Shown here one piece after another: positions 31,701 to 39,837 of a stretch of DNA of 41,496 nt; position 1 is the stretch's first letter, and each line of letters opens with the position of its first letter. The stretch comes from Faecalibacterium sp. (GTDB taxonomy: Bacteria; Bacillota; Clostridia; Oscillospirales; Ruminococcaceae): NCBI GenBank assembly GCA_022652735.1, contig JALCRP010000016.1:1-41496 (forward strand), written 5' to 3'. The notes under the pieces are model-generated. The model was not told the DNA's origin. It made no database searches and was given only the letters and a program-made list of their open reading frames with translations. The position numbers were made by a program, and so were the translations under genes.

Positions 31701-33421
31701 GCAATAAGAAAGGCTTTTGGGAGGATATGACGCCGAAACAGCGGCAGGCTGCCATCGTGTGCGCGGTTTGCGCGCTGGCGGTTGTGCTGACGGCGAGTAT
31801 TACCGGAGTACTGGTTTCTAAAAAAATCAAGGCGGTTAAGGGCGTGGATGAAAGCTCGATCGCCGCGCAGGACGGCTACGATAGCTCAGCCTACGTGGTG
31901 ACGGCTGGCGCACTTCTGCCCGAAACCGATGATGCCGGCGACGATTATGTGAAGGATACGCTGTTTATCGGCGATTCCAACACGGTGCGCATGTACAATA
32001 ACGGCCTGATTACGCTGCAGCAGTTCTGTGCAGAGGAAGGCCTTGGCATTCAGGATGCCGCTACGAAAAAGATCGTAGCCTTCAAGGGCGATTCGCAGCA
32101 GTATGCCATCCCGGACGCCGTTGCGATGATGAAGCCGCGCCGTGTGGTTATCACGCTGGGCACCAATAACTGTGACGGCACCATGAGCAAAGATGATTTC
32201 ATCAACGATTATAAGACGCTGGTGCAGGCGATTCAGGAAAAATATAAATACACCGATATTATTGTCAATGCGGTCCCGCCGATCCCGGCGTCGCACGCGA
32301 ACTATCCCAACGCCGATCAGGGCACGATCGACCAATACAATATGGCGCTGGCAGATATGTGCGATGAGCTGAACGTGAAGTTTTTGAACAGCGCCGAAGC
32401 GCTGAAGGACGAAAACGGCTACGGCAACTCGAGCTACTATGTCGAAAACGACATTCACTTTACGATGAACGGCTTGAAAGCCGTACTGAAGTATTATCGT
32501 GCGCATGCCTATACAACGGACGATCAGCGCCCGGATACCAGCAACATCCCCACGCGCACCCAGAGCTTTACCTCGGGCACATCCGGCACCGCAAACAATA
32601 AGGCGACAGCTACGCCGACCGCGACGGCGGGCAAGTATAAGGCCTCTTATTATGTCGATTCCAGCGGCGGCGGTACGCTGAGCTGCGGCAATGATACCGG
32701 CAAAACCAAACTGGAATACGATGTGACAGACGACAACAATTCGTTTACCGTTAAGGCTGTGCCGAATGATGGCTCCTTCTTTATCAAGTGGAGCGACGGC
32801 GTAAAGACGGCCGAGCGCACGGATAAGGACTTTAAGCAGAACGTGAACGTGACGGCCGTGTTCGGTACGCTGACGCTTACGATCGAAGAGGATAACGGCC
32901 TGACAACGGCCACGGCGGGCGCAGGGCTGAATTATACTGTCAAGCTTTCTTCGGATAAGTATGCCTCGAGCGACAGTGTGATCTGGTATGCCAACGATAC
33001 GCAGGTGGAAACCGGCACTCACGGCACTTTCCATCTGGATACGCCGGGCGACTATTCGATCTACGCGGCCATTACCGTAAACGGCGTGACGATCAAATCG
33101 AAGCCTGCGGCCATGAAGATCACGGCCGCGCCGACGCCGACCCCGGCGCCGACGGCTGCGCCGACACCTGCGGTGTCGATCAACGTCGGCGGAAATGCCG
33201 GCGACCAAACGATTACGGCTGGGCAATATGTTAACTTCGCGGCTTCTATTTCAAATTGCAGCACCTATTCTATCGTATGGCTGGTAAATGGCCAGTCGAG
33301 CGGAACCAGCGCAAGCTTGAATCAACAGTTTGATACAGCAGGTACCTACCCCGTAGTTGCACAAATTACGGTGAATGGTACTACATACTCCTCGAATACA
33401 ATTAACGTAACGGTATCCTGA
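31697..33421 (+). CDS. Exported SGNH/GDSL hydrolase with C-terminal Ig/PKD-like domains
   Basis: This 574-residue protein has a membrane segment at residues 19-41 (IVCAVCALAVVLTASITGVLV). An SGNH hydrolase domain (about 85-275) follows, with block I FIGDSNTVRMYNNG, block III GTNN and block V DIHFTMNG. After a Thr/Ser-rich linker come beta-rich repeats, then a Thr/Pro/Ala linker (PTPTPAPTAAPTP) and a final PKD/Ig-like domain. SGNH enzymes deacylate carbohydrates, lipids or peptidoglycan; the anchored, multi-domain design suggests action on the cell wall or extracellular polysaccharide. It is coupled to the HAD gene upstream and closed by a strong terminator. Confidence 0.82.
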   Translation: MSNKKGFWEDMTPKQRQAAIVCAVCALAVVLTASITGVLVSKKIKAVKGVDESSIAAQDGYDSSAYVVTAGALLPETDDAGDDYVKDTLFIGDSNTVRMYNNGLITLQQFCAEEGLGIQDAATKKIVAFKGDSQQYAIPDAVAMMKPRRVVITLGTNNCDGTMSKDDFINDYKTLVQAIQEKYKYTDIIVNAVPPIPASHANYPNADQGTIDQYNMALADMCDELNVKFLNSAEALKDENGYGNSSYYVENDIHFTMNGLKAVLKYYRAHAYTTDDQRPDTSNIPTRTQSFTSGTSGTANNKATATPTATAGKYKASYYVDSSGGGTLSCGNDTGKTKLEYDVTDDNNSFTVKAVPNDGSFFIKWSDGVKTAERTDKDFKQNVNVTAVFGTLTLTIEEDNGLTTATAGAGLNYTVKLSSDKYASSDSVIWYANDTQVETGTHGTFHLDTPGDYSIYAAITVNGVTIKSKPAAMKITAAPTPTPAPTAAPTPAVSINVGGNAGDQTITAGQYVNFAASISNCSTYSIVWLVNGQSSGTSASLNQQFDTAGTYPVVAQITVNGTTYSSNTINVTVS

Positions 33422-33430
33422 TTTGCTGTA

Positions 33431-33464
33431 AAATCCGCCCCGCGGTGCGGGGCGGATTTTTTTG
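33431..33464 (+). terminator. Terminator overlapping the gpsA ribosome binding site region
   Basis: A perfect 13-bp stem (AAATCCGCCCCGC with its complement, 3-base loop) is followed by seven T residues. The T-run ends at 33463, directly before GGAGGGA, the gpsA Shine-Dalgarno sequence. Confidence 0.9.
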
Positions 33465-33474
33465 GAGGGAAACG

Positions 33475-34437
33475 ATGAAAATTTCTGTCTTGGGCTGCGG
33501 CCGGTGGGGCACCTTCCTCGCGGCATACCACAGCCGCAAAAACGATGTGATGCTGTGGGGGCGGCCTTCCTCCGCACATTTCGCCGCCCTGTGCAAGGAG
33601 CGCAAAAATGAATATCTGACGCTGCCCGCGGCGCTGCGCCTCTCTTCCGATCTGGCCGAGGCGCTGGCTTTCGCGGATACGGTCATTATTTCGATCGGCG
33701 CGCAGCAGCTGCGCAGCCTCGCCGCGCAGATCGAGGCGCAGCCTGTGGCGGGCAAAACCTTTATTTTGTGCATGAAGGGCATCGAGGCCGATACCGGCCG
33801 CCGCCTGACACAGGTTTTCCGTGAAGTAGTGCACCAGCCTGTCAAGCTGGCCGTGTGGGTAGGCCCCGGGCACGTCGAGGATTTTGAGGCGGGCATCCCA
33901 AACTGCATGGTCGTCGATTCCGACGATCCATCCGTCGTCGATGCAATCGTGGAGGGGCTTTCCTCCGATTTGATCCGCCTGTATAAGGGCCACGACCTGA
34001 TCGGAACCGAGGTCGGCGCGGCGGCTAAAAATGTGATCGGCATCGCGGCGGGCATGTTGGACGGGCTGGGTTATTCCAGTATGAAGGGCGCGCTGATGGC
34101 GCGCGGTGCGCGCGAAGTGGCCCGCCTGATCCGCGCGATGGGCGGCGACGAGCTTTCAGCTTACGGCCTGTGCCATTTGGGCGATTACGAAGCAACGCTG
34201 TTTTCGGCGCACAGCCACAACCGTATGTTTGGCGAGCAGCTTGTGCAGGGCAAGCCCTACGATAAGCTTGCCGAGGGGGCTTTTACCGTCAAGGCGATGG
34301 TTCGCCTGGGCAAACAATATGCCGTCGAGCTGCCCATCTGCGCCGCTGTCGATCATATTCTGTATGAGCATCTGGCCCCGCGCGAAGCCCTTCAAATTTT
34401 GTTCGCGCGCTCCGTTAAAGGAGAATTCGATACCTGA
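33475..34437 (+). CDS. gpsA: NAD(P)-dependent glycerol-3-phosphate dehydrogenase, GpsA-like
   Basis: This 320-residue protein has the N-terminal Rossmann motif (VLGCGRWGTFLA; G-x-G-x2-G), the CMKGIE segment, the catalytic Lys in VGAAAKNVIGIAAGM, and LCHLGDYEATLFS. GpsA makes glycerol 3-phosphate for phospholipid synthesis from dihydroxyacetone phosphate. The N-terminal loop lacks the usual N-x-H-E-V insertion and the protein is a little short, so it may belong to a divergent subclass. GGAGGGA lies 4 bases before the ATG; a terminator stem ends immediately upstream, so its promoter must lie within or before that hairpin. Confidence 0.85.
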   Translation: MKISVLGCGRWGTFLAAYHSRKNDVMLWGRPSSAHFAALCKERKNEYLTLPAALRLSSDLAEALAFADTVIISIGAQQLRSLAAQIEAQPVAGKTFILCMKGIEADTGRRLTQVFREVVHQPVKLAVWVGPGHVEDFEAGIPNCMVVDSDDPSVVDAIVEGLSSDLIRLYKGHDLIGTEVGAAAKNVIGIAAGMLDGLGYSSMKGALMARGAREVARLIRAMGGDELSAYGLCHLGDYEATLFSAHSHNRMFGEQLVQGKPYDKLAEGAFTVKAMVRLGKQYAVELPICAAVDHILYEHLAPREALQILFARSVKGEFDT

Positions 34438-34491
34438 TTTCACGCGCCGCCGCCCTGCCGCATAGGATGGCAAAAGGAGGCGGCATGCGCA

Positions 34492-34728
34492 ATGGCAGAA
34501 ATCTTTATCGGCGGGAACCCCTATACGGACCCGGAAGCGAACAATGTCACGGACGGCAGCGTGGATTACTATGATTTCAACTGGGGCGACCCGGTATTTC
34601 ATGATGAAAGTGAAATGGAAACCAATGTAATCAACTGCGATTCTACCTGCCCGACCCCAACTTCGGCATGTGGCGATAACACCCCGGAGCAAACGGACGA
34701 ACAGGCCTATGTCATCATTGACGTCTGA
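34492..34728 (+). CDS. Small acidic orphan protein
   Basis: This 78-residue protein is strongly acidic (many Asp/Glu, almost no Lys/Arg) with three cysteines in NCDSTCPTPTSACGDN near residues 48-63. It has no signal peptide or membrane helix, and I recognise no family. AAAGGAGG lies 11 bases before the ATG and a terminator follows, so it looks like a real gene and not a random ORF. It could be a spore or coat component or a secreted small protein without a canonical signal; neither is supported beyond composition. Confidence 0.6.
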   Translation: MAEIFIGGNPYTDPEANNVTDGSVDYYDFNWGDPVFHDESEMETNVINCDSTCPTPTSACGDNTPEQTDEQAYVIIDV

Positions 34729-34733
34729 ACGCG

Positions 34734-34768
34734 GCGGAGCGGCCCAAAAGGGCGGCTCCGCATTTTTG
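34734..34768 (+). terminator. Terminator after the acidic small gene
   Basis: GCGGAGC (34734-34740) pairs with GCTCCGC (34755-34761), with an inner GCCC/GGGC; ATTTTTG follows. The next promoter begins right behind it. Confidence 0.8.
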
Positions 34769-34797
34769 TTGACATTGCCCCCAAAACATCGGATAAT
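34769..34797 (+). promoter_or_regulatory. Promoter of the YjjG-like HAD gene
   Basis: A perfect TTGACA (34769-34774) and GATAAT (34792-34797) with a 17-base spacer. Confidence 0.85.
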
Positions 34798-34827
34798 AGA
34801 AACTGCAAGGAAATGAGGGATAACTTT

Positions 34828-35565
34828 ATGGCTAAATATTACTGCATCCTGTTCGATGCGGATAACACGCTGCTCGATTTTGACGCGGCCGAAACCAAGG
34901 CCCTGACCGAAACGCTGGAGCACTTTTCTATCCCGGCCGAAGCGGCTACAATGGAAACCTACCGAAAGGTAAACGCCGAACTGTGGGCGAACCTCGAAAA
35001 AGGCGAGTTCTCGCGCGAAAAACTGCTGGCCGAGCGCTTCCCGCGTTTTCTGCGCCAAGCCGGTATTACGGCGGACGGCGCCGAAATGGGCCGCTATTAC
35101 CTCGATAGGCTCGCCACCCATGCAGATGTCTTGCCCGATACGCTCGAGGCATTGGACGAGCTGGCCGAGGTGGCGACGCTGGCGGTGATCTCAAACGGCG
35201 TGGAGCGTGTACAAAAGCAGCGCTTGCAGGATTCCGGCGTTGCAAATTATATGGAAGAAATCTTTATTTCGGAAAAGCTTGGCTGCGAAAAGCCGAACCG
35301 CCGCTTTTTTGATACGGCGCTGCGCACCCTCGGCATCGAGGACCGCCGCCGTGTGCTTGTGGTGGGCGATAGCCTGACGGGAGATATTCAGGGCGGCGCA
35401 AATGCGGGCCTTGCCACCTGCTGGTTCCACCCCGGCAGCGAGGAAACCCCGGCAGCGCTTACTCCGACGTATGTGGTACACCAGCTTTCGCAGCTGTATC
35501 CGATCGTAATGGAGGAGGATGAACTTGCCAATGTCGGAAACAAAAATCGAAAACATTCGCTTTGA
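34828..35565 (+). CDS. HAD phosphatase, YjjG-type pyrimidine nucleotidase
   Basis: This 245-residue HAD-IA protein has motif I FDADNTLLDF, a cap helix starting DAAETKALTETLEHF, motif II VISNG, the motif III Lys in LGCEKPNRRFFDTAL, and motif IV VVGDSLTGDIQGG. The D-A-D-N-T-L-L-D-F start is the hallmark of YjjG-like enzymes, which remove phosphate from noncanonical pyrimidine nucleotides. Its 3' end overlaps the alpha/beta hydrolase gene by 35-47 bases. Confidence 0.88.
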   Translation: MAKYYCILFDADNTLLDFDAAETKALTETLEHFSIPAEAATMETYRKVNAELWANLEKGEFSREKLLAERFPRFLRQAGITADGAEMGRYYLDRLATHADVLPDTLEALDELAEVATLAVISNGVERVQKQRLQDSGVANYMEEIFISEKLGCEKPNRRFFDTALRTLGIEDRRRVLVVGDSLTGDIQGGANAGLATCWFHPGSEETPAALTPTYVVHQLSQLYPIVMEEDELANVGNKNRKHSL

Positions 35566-36490
35566 ATCCAGCTTTCAGGGCCAGCCTGTCGCAGGGTATT
35601 TTGTAAGCTGCCCGGATGTGGCCCCGCGCGCCGTTTTGCAAATCACGCACGGCATGGCCGAATACTGGCTGCGGTATGCGCCGTTTGCGCGCTTTATGGC
35701 AGAGCACGGCTTTGTCGTCTGCGGCCACGATCACTTGGGCCACGGCGCAACGAGCGGCACGGAATATCCCGACGGCTTTTTTGCCCCGAAAAACGGCAAT
35801 GTCTATGTGCTGCGCGACATCCACCGCATGACGGAACTGGCAAAGGAGCGTTACCCTTCGCTGCCGCTGATTTTGTTCGGCCACAGCATGGGCAGCTTTT
35901 TTGCGCGCTGGGCGACCGAAACGTGGCCCGACGCACAGGTAGCCGCGATCTACTGCGGCACAGGCGGGGCCAACCCCGCAGCGCCGGCGGGCTTGGCGCT
36001 GACAGCGCTGCTTTCGGCCGTGCGCGGGCCGCAGTACAAATCGAAGCTCGTGGATAAAATGGCGTTCGGTGCTTATCAAAAGCGCATCCCTGAAGCAAAA
36101 ACGCCGTTCGATTGGCTGAGTACGAATGCCGAAAATGTGGCACATTACATACAGGATCCAAAATGCGGCTTTTTGTTTTCTGTCAGTGCCTTTCATGATT
36201 TGATGGCGACCGTACAGCAGGTGAACACCGACCAATGGGCCGCTGCCATCCCGAAAGCGATGCCGGTGCTTGTTGTGGCCGGCGCAGAGGATCCTGTCGG
36301 CAATTACGGCGAAGGCCCGCGCGAAGTGGCGCAGCGGTTGGTTGTGGCCGGCGGCAAGCACGTTACGCTTCAGCTGTATGATGGCATGCGCCATGAGATT
36401 TTGAATGAGACCGGCCGGCAGGCCGTATGGGACGATCTGCTGGCGTGGTGCACACAGGCTGCCGGCATACCGGCGAAATCCGAAGTCTGA
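35531..36490 (+). CDS. Alpha/beta hydrolase, monoacylglycerol-lipase/lysophospholipase-like
   Basis: This 319-residue protein has the alpha/beta hydrolase fold with nucleophile GHSMG (residues ~118-122). The GHDHLGHGATSG segment is typical of the hydrolase_4 group of lysophospholipases and monoacylglycerol lipases; a catalytic Asp lies in GAEDPVG and the His in GMRHEI. Two starts are possible: ATG 35531 (GGAGGAGG 12 bases upstream) or ATG 35519, which overlaps that site. It is cytosolic and translationally coupled to the YjjG-like gene. The natural ester is unknown. Confidence 0.85.
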   Translation: MSETKIENIRFESSFQGQPVAGYFVSCPDVAPRAVLQITHGMAEYWLRYAPFARFMAEHGFVVCGHDHLGHGATSGTEYPDGFFAPKNGNVYVLRDIHRMTELAKERYPSLPLILFGHSMGSFFARWATETWPDAQVAAIYCGTGGANPAAPAGLALTALLSAVRGPQYKSKLVDKMAFGAYQKRIPEAKTPFDWLSTNAENVAHYIQDPKCGFLFSVSAFHDLMATVQQVNTDQWAAAIPKAMPVLVVAGAEDPVGNYGEGPREVAQRLVVAGGKHVTLQLYDGMRHEILNETGRQAVWDDLLAWCTQAAGIPAKSEV

Positions 36491-36515
36491 TATTACACGA
36501 TTACACTGGCCCCTC

Positions 36516-36546
36516 GGCAGGCACAGCTTGGCTATGCCTGCCTTTT
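36516..36546 (+). terminator. Terminator/attenuator-like hairpin before the ABC-F gene
   Basis: GGCAGGCA (36516-36523) pairs with TGCCTGCC (36535-36542) and is followed by TTTT. It is 28 bases before the ABC-F start codon. It may simply end the hydrolase transcript or act as a leader attenuator. Confidence 0.6.
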
Positions 36547-36573
36547 CATGCGGGGCAGAACGGGAAAACATCC

Positions 36574-38472
36574 ATGTTCATTGATCTGGAAAATTTAGGA
36601 AAAACCTTTGGCGAGAAAGTTGTTTTACAGCATGTCAGCGCCCGCGTGGAGCAGGGCGACCGTATCGGCATCATTGGCGAGAACGGCACCGGAAAAACCA
36701 CGCTGCTGAAAATATTGACCGGGGAATATACGGACTATGACGGTGCGTTCTCGCTGGCGCGCGATACACGTCTGGGCTATCTTGAACAGAACGCCCAACT
36801 GGACCCAACTCTTGACGTCTACGCCGCGATGAAAGAGGCCTTTGCGCCGGTGCTGGATGCGCTGGCACAGATGCAGCAGATCGAGCAGGCGCTGGCCGCC
36901 GCCCCGCAGAGCGAAACGCTTTTGCAGCAGCATACTGCCCTGCAGGCGATTGTAGACGCGGCAGACGGGTACAATATGGACGTCAACATCAAAAAGGTGC
37001 TGAACGGCATGGGCTTCCCGCAGGAGACATGGAAAAAGTGCGTAGGCGTCCTTTCCGGCGGCGAGCTGACGCGCCTGCGCATTGCGCGGCTGCTGCTGGA
37101 AAAGCCGGATGTCTTGCTGCTTGACGAGCCGACAAACCATCTCGATTTCGAGACGATGGAATGGCTGGAAGGCTACCTGAAAACCTACAGCGGGGCTGTG
37201 CTGGTCGTCAGCCATGACCGCTTTTTTTTGGACCACGTTTGTACCAAGATCTGGGAAGTGGCGGATTGCACATTGGCCGAATACAGGGGTAACTTTTCGG
37301 CCTATCTGCCGCAGAAAGAGGCCGCAGACGCTGTGCAGCAAAAGCAGCACGATGCGGATGTGGCGCTGGCCGAAAAGCTGCAGGATTATGTCGACCGCAA
37401 CCTTGTGCGCGCCTCGACGACCAAAATGGCGCAGAGCCGCCGCAAGCAGCTGGAAAAGCTTGAGATTACCGACGCGCCCACGGGCCGCAAAAATCAGCTC
37501 AAGTTCCGCTTTGCCTACGATTTCGAGCCGTGGAACGAACTGGTGATGCTAAAAAACGTCTCGATCACGATCGAGGGGCGGACTCTGCTCGAACCGTTCA
37601 GCTATATCGTCCACCGCGGCGAGCGTCTTGTAATCGCAGGGCCGAACGGCACGGGAAAATCGACGCTGATGCAGGTACTGGACGGCAAACGCCGGCCTTC
37701 GGGCGGCATGGTGCGGCTTGGCACAGGCGCAAAGCCGAGCATTTTTGTGCAGCAGCAAAGCCGCCGCGGCGGCCGCGTAGTCGATGCGATCTGGGATAAA
37801 TACCCGAAATTTACGGAGCTGGAAGTGCGCAGCCACTTGGCGACGCTGGGCTTCCGCGGCGAAGATGTATTTAAGGATTGTGCCTCGCTTTCCGGCGGCG
37901 AGCTGGCGCGTCTGCGCTTTGCCGAAATCGTGCTCGAACGGCCGAATCTGCTGTTTCTGGACGAGCCGACAAACCATCTGGACATCTACACGCGTGAAAA
38001 TCTGACGGAAGCGCTGAAAGCCTACACGGGCACACTGCTGCTGGTTACGCACGACCGCTATCTGATGACAAGCCTGTCCTGCCCAATTTTGTATCTGGAA
38101 AACGGCAAGGTGACGCTTTACCCGAGCTATGAGGCCCTGATGGGCCGCAATGCGCCGCAGGCGGCCCAGAAGCCGGCAGCCGAAGCCAAGGCGCCCGCCT
38201 ATGGGAAAGAGCAGCGCCGCCGCAGGGCCGAGCTGCGCGCCAAAGTAAAGGCGCTGGAAGAGGAAATGGAAGCGCTGGGCGCGCATCAGGTGGAGCTGGA
38301 AAACGACATCAATACGCCAGAAGTATATAACGATCCGGCCACGCTGCGCGAAAAAAGCGATGACCTCGACGATACCAAAGCCCGGCAGGAAGATCTGTTC
38401 AATGCATGGGCCGCGGCCGTAGAGGAGCAGCAGCAATATGAGCAAGCCGCCGAAGAGGCGGGCGAGGAGTGA
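36574..38472 (+). CDS. ABC-F family ATPase (ribosome-associated)
   Basis: This 632-residue protein has two ABC ATPase domains without membrane segments. Domain 1 has Walker A GENGTGKTT, signature LSGGELTRLRIAR and Walker B LLLDEPTNHLD. A linker follows (about 240-310), and domain 2 has GPNGTGKST, LSGGELARLRFAE and LFLDEPTNHLD. A C-terminal coiled coil covers residues ~550-630. ABC-F proteins bind the ribosomal E site and rescue stalled or antibiotic-bound ribosomes. The architecture fits a housekeeping type (Uup/YdiF/YkpA-like); resistance is not indicated. The Met at 36574 begins the first domain. Confidence 0.92.
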   Translation: MFIDLENLGKTFGEKVVLQHVSARVEQGDRIGIIGENGTGKTTLLKILTGEYTDYDGAFSLARDTRLGYLEQNAQLDPTLDVYAAMKEAFAPVLDALAQMQQIEQALAAAPQSETLLQQHTALQAIVDAADGYNMDVNIKKVLNGMGFPQETWKKCVGVLSGGELTRLRIARLLLEKPDVLLLDEPTNHLDFETMEWLEGYLKTYSGAVLVVSHDRFFLDHVCTKIWEVADCTLAEYRGNFSAYLPQKEAADAVQQKQHDADVALAEKLQDYVDRNLVRASTTKMAQSRRKQLEKLEITDAPTGRKNQLKFRFAYDFEPWNELVMLKNVSITIEGRTLLEPFSYIVHRGERLVIAGPNGTGKSTLMQVLDGKRRPSGGMVRLGTGAKPSIFVQQQSRRGGRVVDAIWDKYPKFTELEVRSHLATLGFRGEDVFKDCASLSGGELARLRFAEIVLERPNLLFLDEPTNHLDIYTRENLTEALKAYTGTLLLVTHDRYLMTSLSCPILYLENGKVTLYPSYEALMGRNAPQAAQKPAAEAKAPAYGKEQRRRRAELRAKVKALEEEMEALGAHQVELENDINTPEVYNDPATLREKSDDLDDTKARQEDLFNAWAAAVEEQQQYEQAAEEAGEE

Positions 38473-38476
38473 CACG

Positions 38477-39010
38477 ATGCAGAACCGTTCCGGCAAAACC
38501 AAGCAAATCGCGCTTTCCGGGCTGCTGTTCGCGCTGACGATGGCGCTTTCCTTTCTTGAGGGCATGATCGCTATCCCGGGCCTTGTGCCGGGGATGAAGC
38601 TTGGGCTGGCCAATATCGTCGTGATGTACGCTTTGTTTTTTATGGGCACGCGGCAGGCGCTGATCCTTGATGTGCTGAAGGCGGGCTTTGTGTTTCTCGT
38701 CAGCGGCGCGACGGCCGGCTTTTTATCGCTGTGCGGCGGCCTTGTAAGCCTTTTGGTGATGTGGGCACTGTACTTTTTGCCGCGCCGGCGGCCGACATGG
38801 TTCATCTTGTCCGTCTGCGGCGCGTTGGCACATAACGTCGGCCAGCTTCTTGGCGCCAGCGTGATTTTGTCTTCCGCTATTTCGCTTTACTACGCGCCGG
38901 TTTTGCTGATATTGGGGCTTATTATGGGCAGCGTGACGAGCGTTACGCTGCGCGCCATCCTACCCGCTATGGCAAAGCTCGGCTATGCCACGCACGAGCG
39001 AAAAGAATAG
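38477..39010 (+). CDS. Gx transporter family protein (heptaprenyl-diphosphate-synthase component I-like)
   Basis: This 177-residue membrane protein with about five to six helices contains GLLFALTMALSFLEGMIPI-like and PGMKLGLANIVVMYALFFMG segments. These are characteristic of the Gx transporter/HepS-I family, related to S-components of ECF transporters. The substrate is unknown; in Firmicutes it often sits with an NusG-like gene, absent here. The ATG lies 4 bases after the ABC-F stop with GAGGAG before it, so the two genes are cotranscribed. Confidence 0.82.
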   Translation: MQNRSGKTKQIALSGLLFALTMALSFLEGMIAIPGLVPGMKLGLANIVVMYALFFMGTRQALILDVLKAGFVFLVSGATAGFLSLCGGLVSLLVMWALYFLPRRRPTWFILSVCGALAHNVGQLLGASVILSSAISLYYAPVLLILGLIMGSVTSVTLRAILPAMAKLGYATHERKE

Positions 39011-39090
39011 GCTTGCTGCCGCGATGCATGGCGCGGCAAAGAAGATATTTCCAAAAATTGAAAAAACTTCAAAATAAGAAGAATTCCTAC

Positions 39091-39119
39091 TTGACATTAG
39101 TGTACCAATATGGTACTGT
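39091..39119 (+). promoter_or_regulatory. Promoter of the reverse rubrerythrin gene with operator dyad
   Basis: A perfect TTGACA (39091-39096) is followed after 17 bases by TACTGT (39114-39119). The perfect dyad GTACCA-ATA-TGGTAC (39102-39116) fills the spacer and covers the start of the -10. This placement predicts repression by a dimeric regulator, perhaps redox- or metal-responsive; no regulator gene is adjacent. Confidence 0.65.
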
Positions 39120-39181
39120 ATAGACGCACCAAGAAAAACACAAAAAACATACTGATAGAAAAGATTGAGAGGCTAAATATT

Positions 39182-39715
39182 ATGGCGAAATATGTTTGCA
39201 CGATTTGTGGTTATATTGCAGAAGGTTCCATCCCCGAAAAGTGCCCGCAGTGCGGCGCGCCGGCGGCTAAGTTTATCGAAAAGAAAGATAACACGTATGT
39301 GACGGAGCATGTCATCGGCATTGCCAAGGATGCGCCGGAAGACATCAAGCAGGGCCTGCGCGAGAACTTCCAGGGTGAATGCAGCGAAGTTGGCATGTAT
39401 CTGGCGATGAGCCGTGCAGCCGAGCGCGAGGGCTACCCCGAGATCGCCGAGGCTTACAAGCGCTATGCTTTTGAGGAGGCAGAGCATGCTTCCAAGTTTG
39501 CCGAGCTGCTTGGTGAAGTGCTGACGGACAGCACGAAGAAGAATCTGCAGATGCGTGTAGACGCCGAGTGCGGCGCATGTGCCGGCAAGATGATGTTGGC
39601 CAAGAAGGCGAAAGAGCTGAACCTCGACGCGATCCATGACACCGTGCATGAGATGGCAAAGGACGAAGCCCGCCACGGCCGCGGCTTTGAGGGCTTGCTG
39701 AAGCGGTACTTCTGA
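39182..39715 (+). CDS. Reverse rubrerythrin (NADH peroxidase)
   Basis: This 177-residue protein has an N-terminal rubredoxin-like iron site (C-T-I-C-G and C-P-Q-C-G, residues 5-9 and 21-25). A ferritin-like di-iron domain follows, with E-x6-Y-x-x-M ([24 protein letters not shown]), EEAEHASKF and DEARHGRGF. Reverse rubrerythrin reduces hydrogen peroxide and oxygen in strict anaerobes using NAD(P)H-derived electrons. The Met at 39182 begins the rubredoxin domain; the frame is open further upstream within the leader. A strong terminator follows. Confidence 0.93.
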   Translation: MAKYVCTICGYIAEGSIPEKCPQCGAPAAKFIEKKDNTYVTEHVIGIAKDAPEDIKQGLRENFQGECSEVGMYLAMSRAAEREGYPEIAEAYKRYAFEEAEHASKFAELLGEVLTDSTKKNLQMRVDAECGACAGKMMLAKKAKELNLDAIHDTVHEMAKDEARHGRGFEGLLKRYF

Positions 39716-39733
39716 TTTTAACATGGCATAATG

Positions 39734-39766
39734 AAAGCGGCGTAGCAAAAACTACGCCGCTTTTTG
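39734..39766. terminator. Terminator after the rubrerythrin gene
   Basis: A perfect 12-bp stem (AAAGCGGCGTAG with CTACGCCGCTTT) and 6-base loop is followed by Ts. The gene to the right is convergent, and the hairpin may serve both. Confidence 0.9.
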
Positions 39767-39837
39767 CTGTATTCAAGATGCGCGGTAACAAAACACGAAA
39801 AGCCGGATGCAGGATACCGCATTTTGTGCCGTGTGTA

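Noticed and set aside
31886-33226. 446-codon antisense frame over the SGNH gene
   Set aside because: The sense frame carries GDS, GTNN and DxxH blocks; the antisense product is Arg/Val/Ile-rich without motifs.
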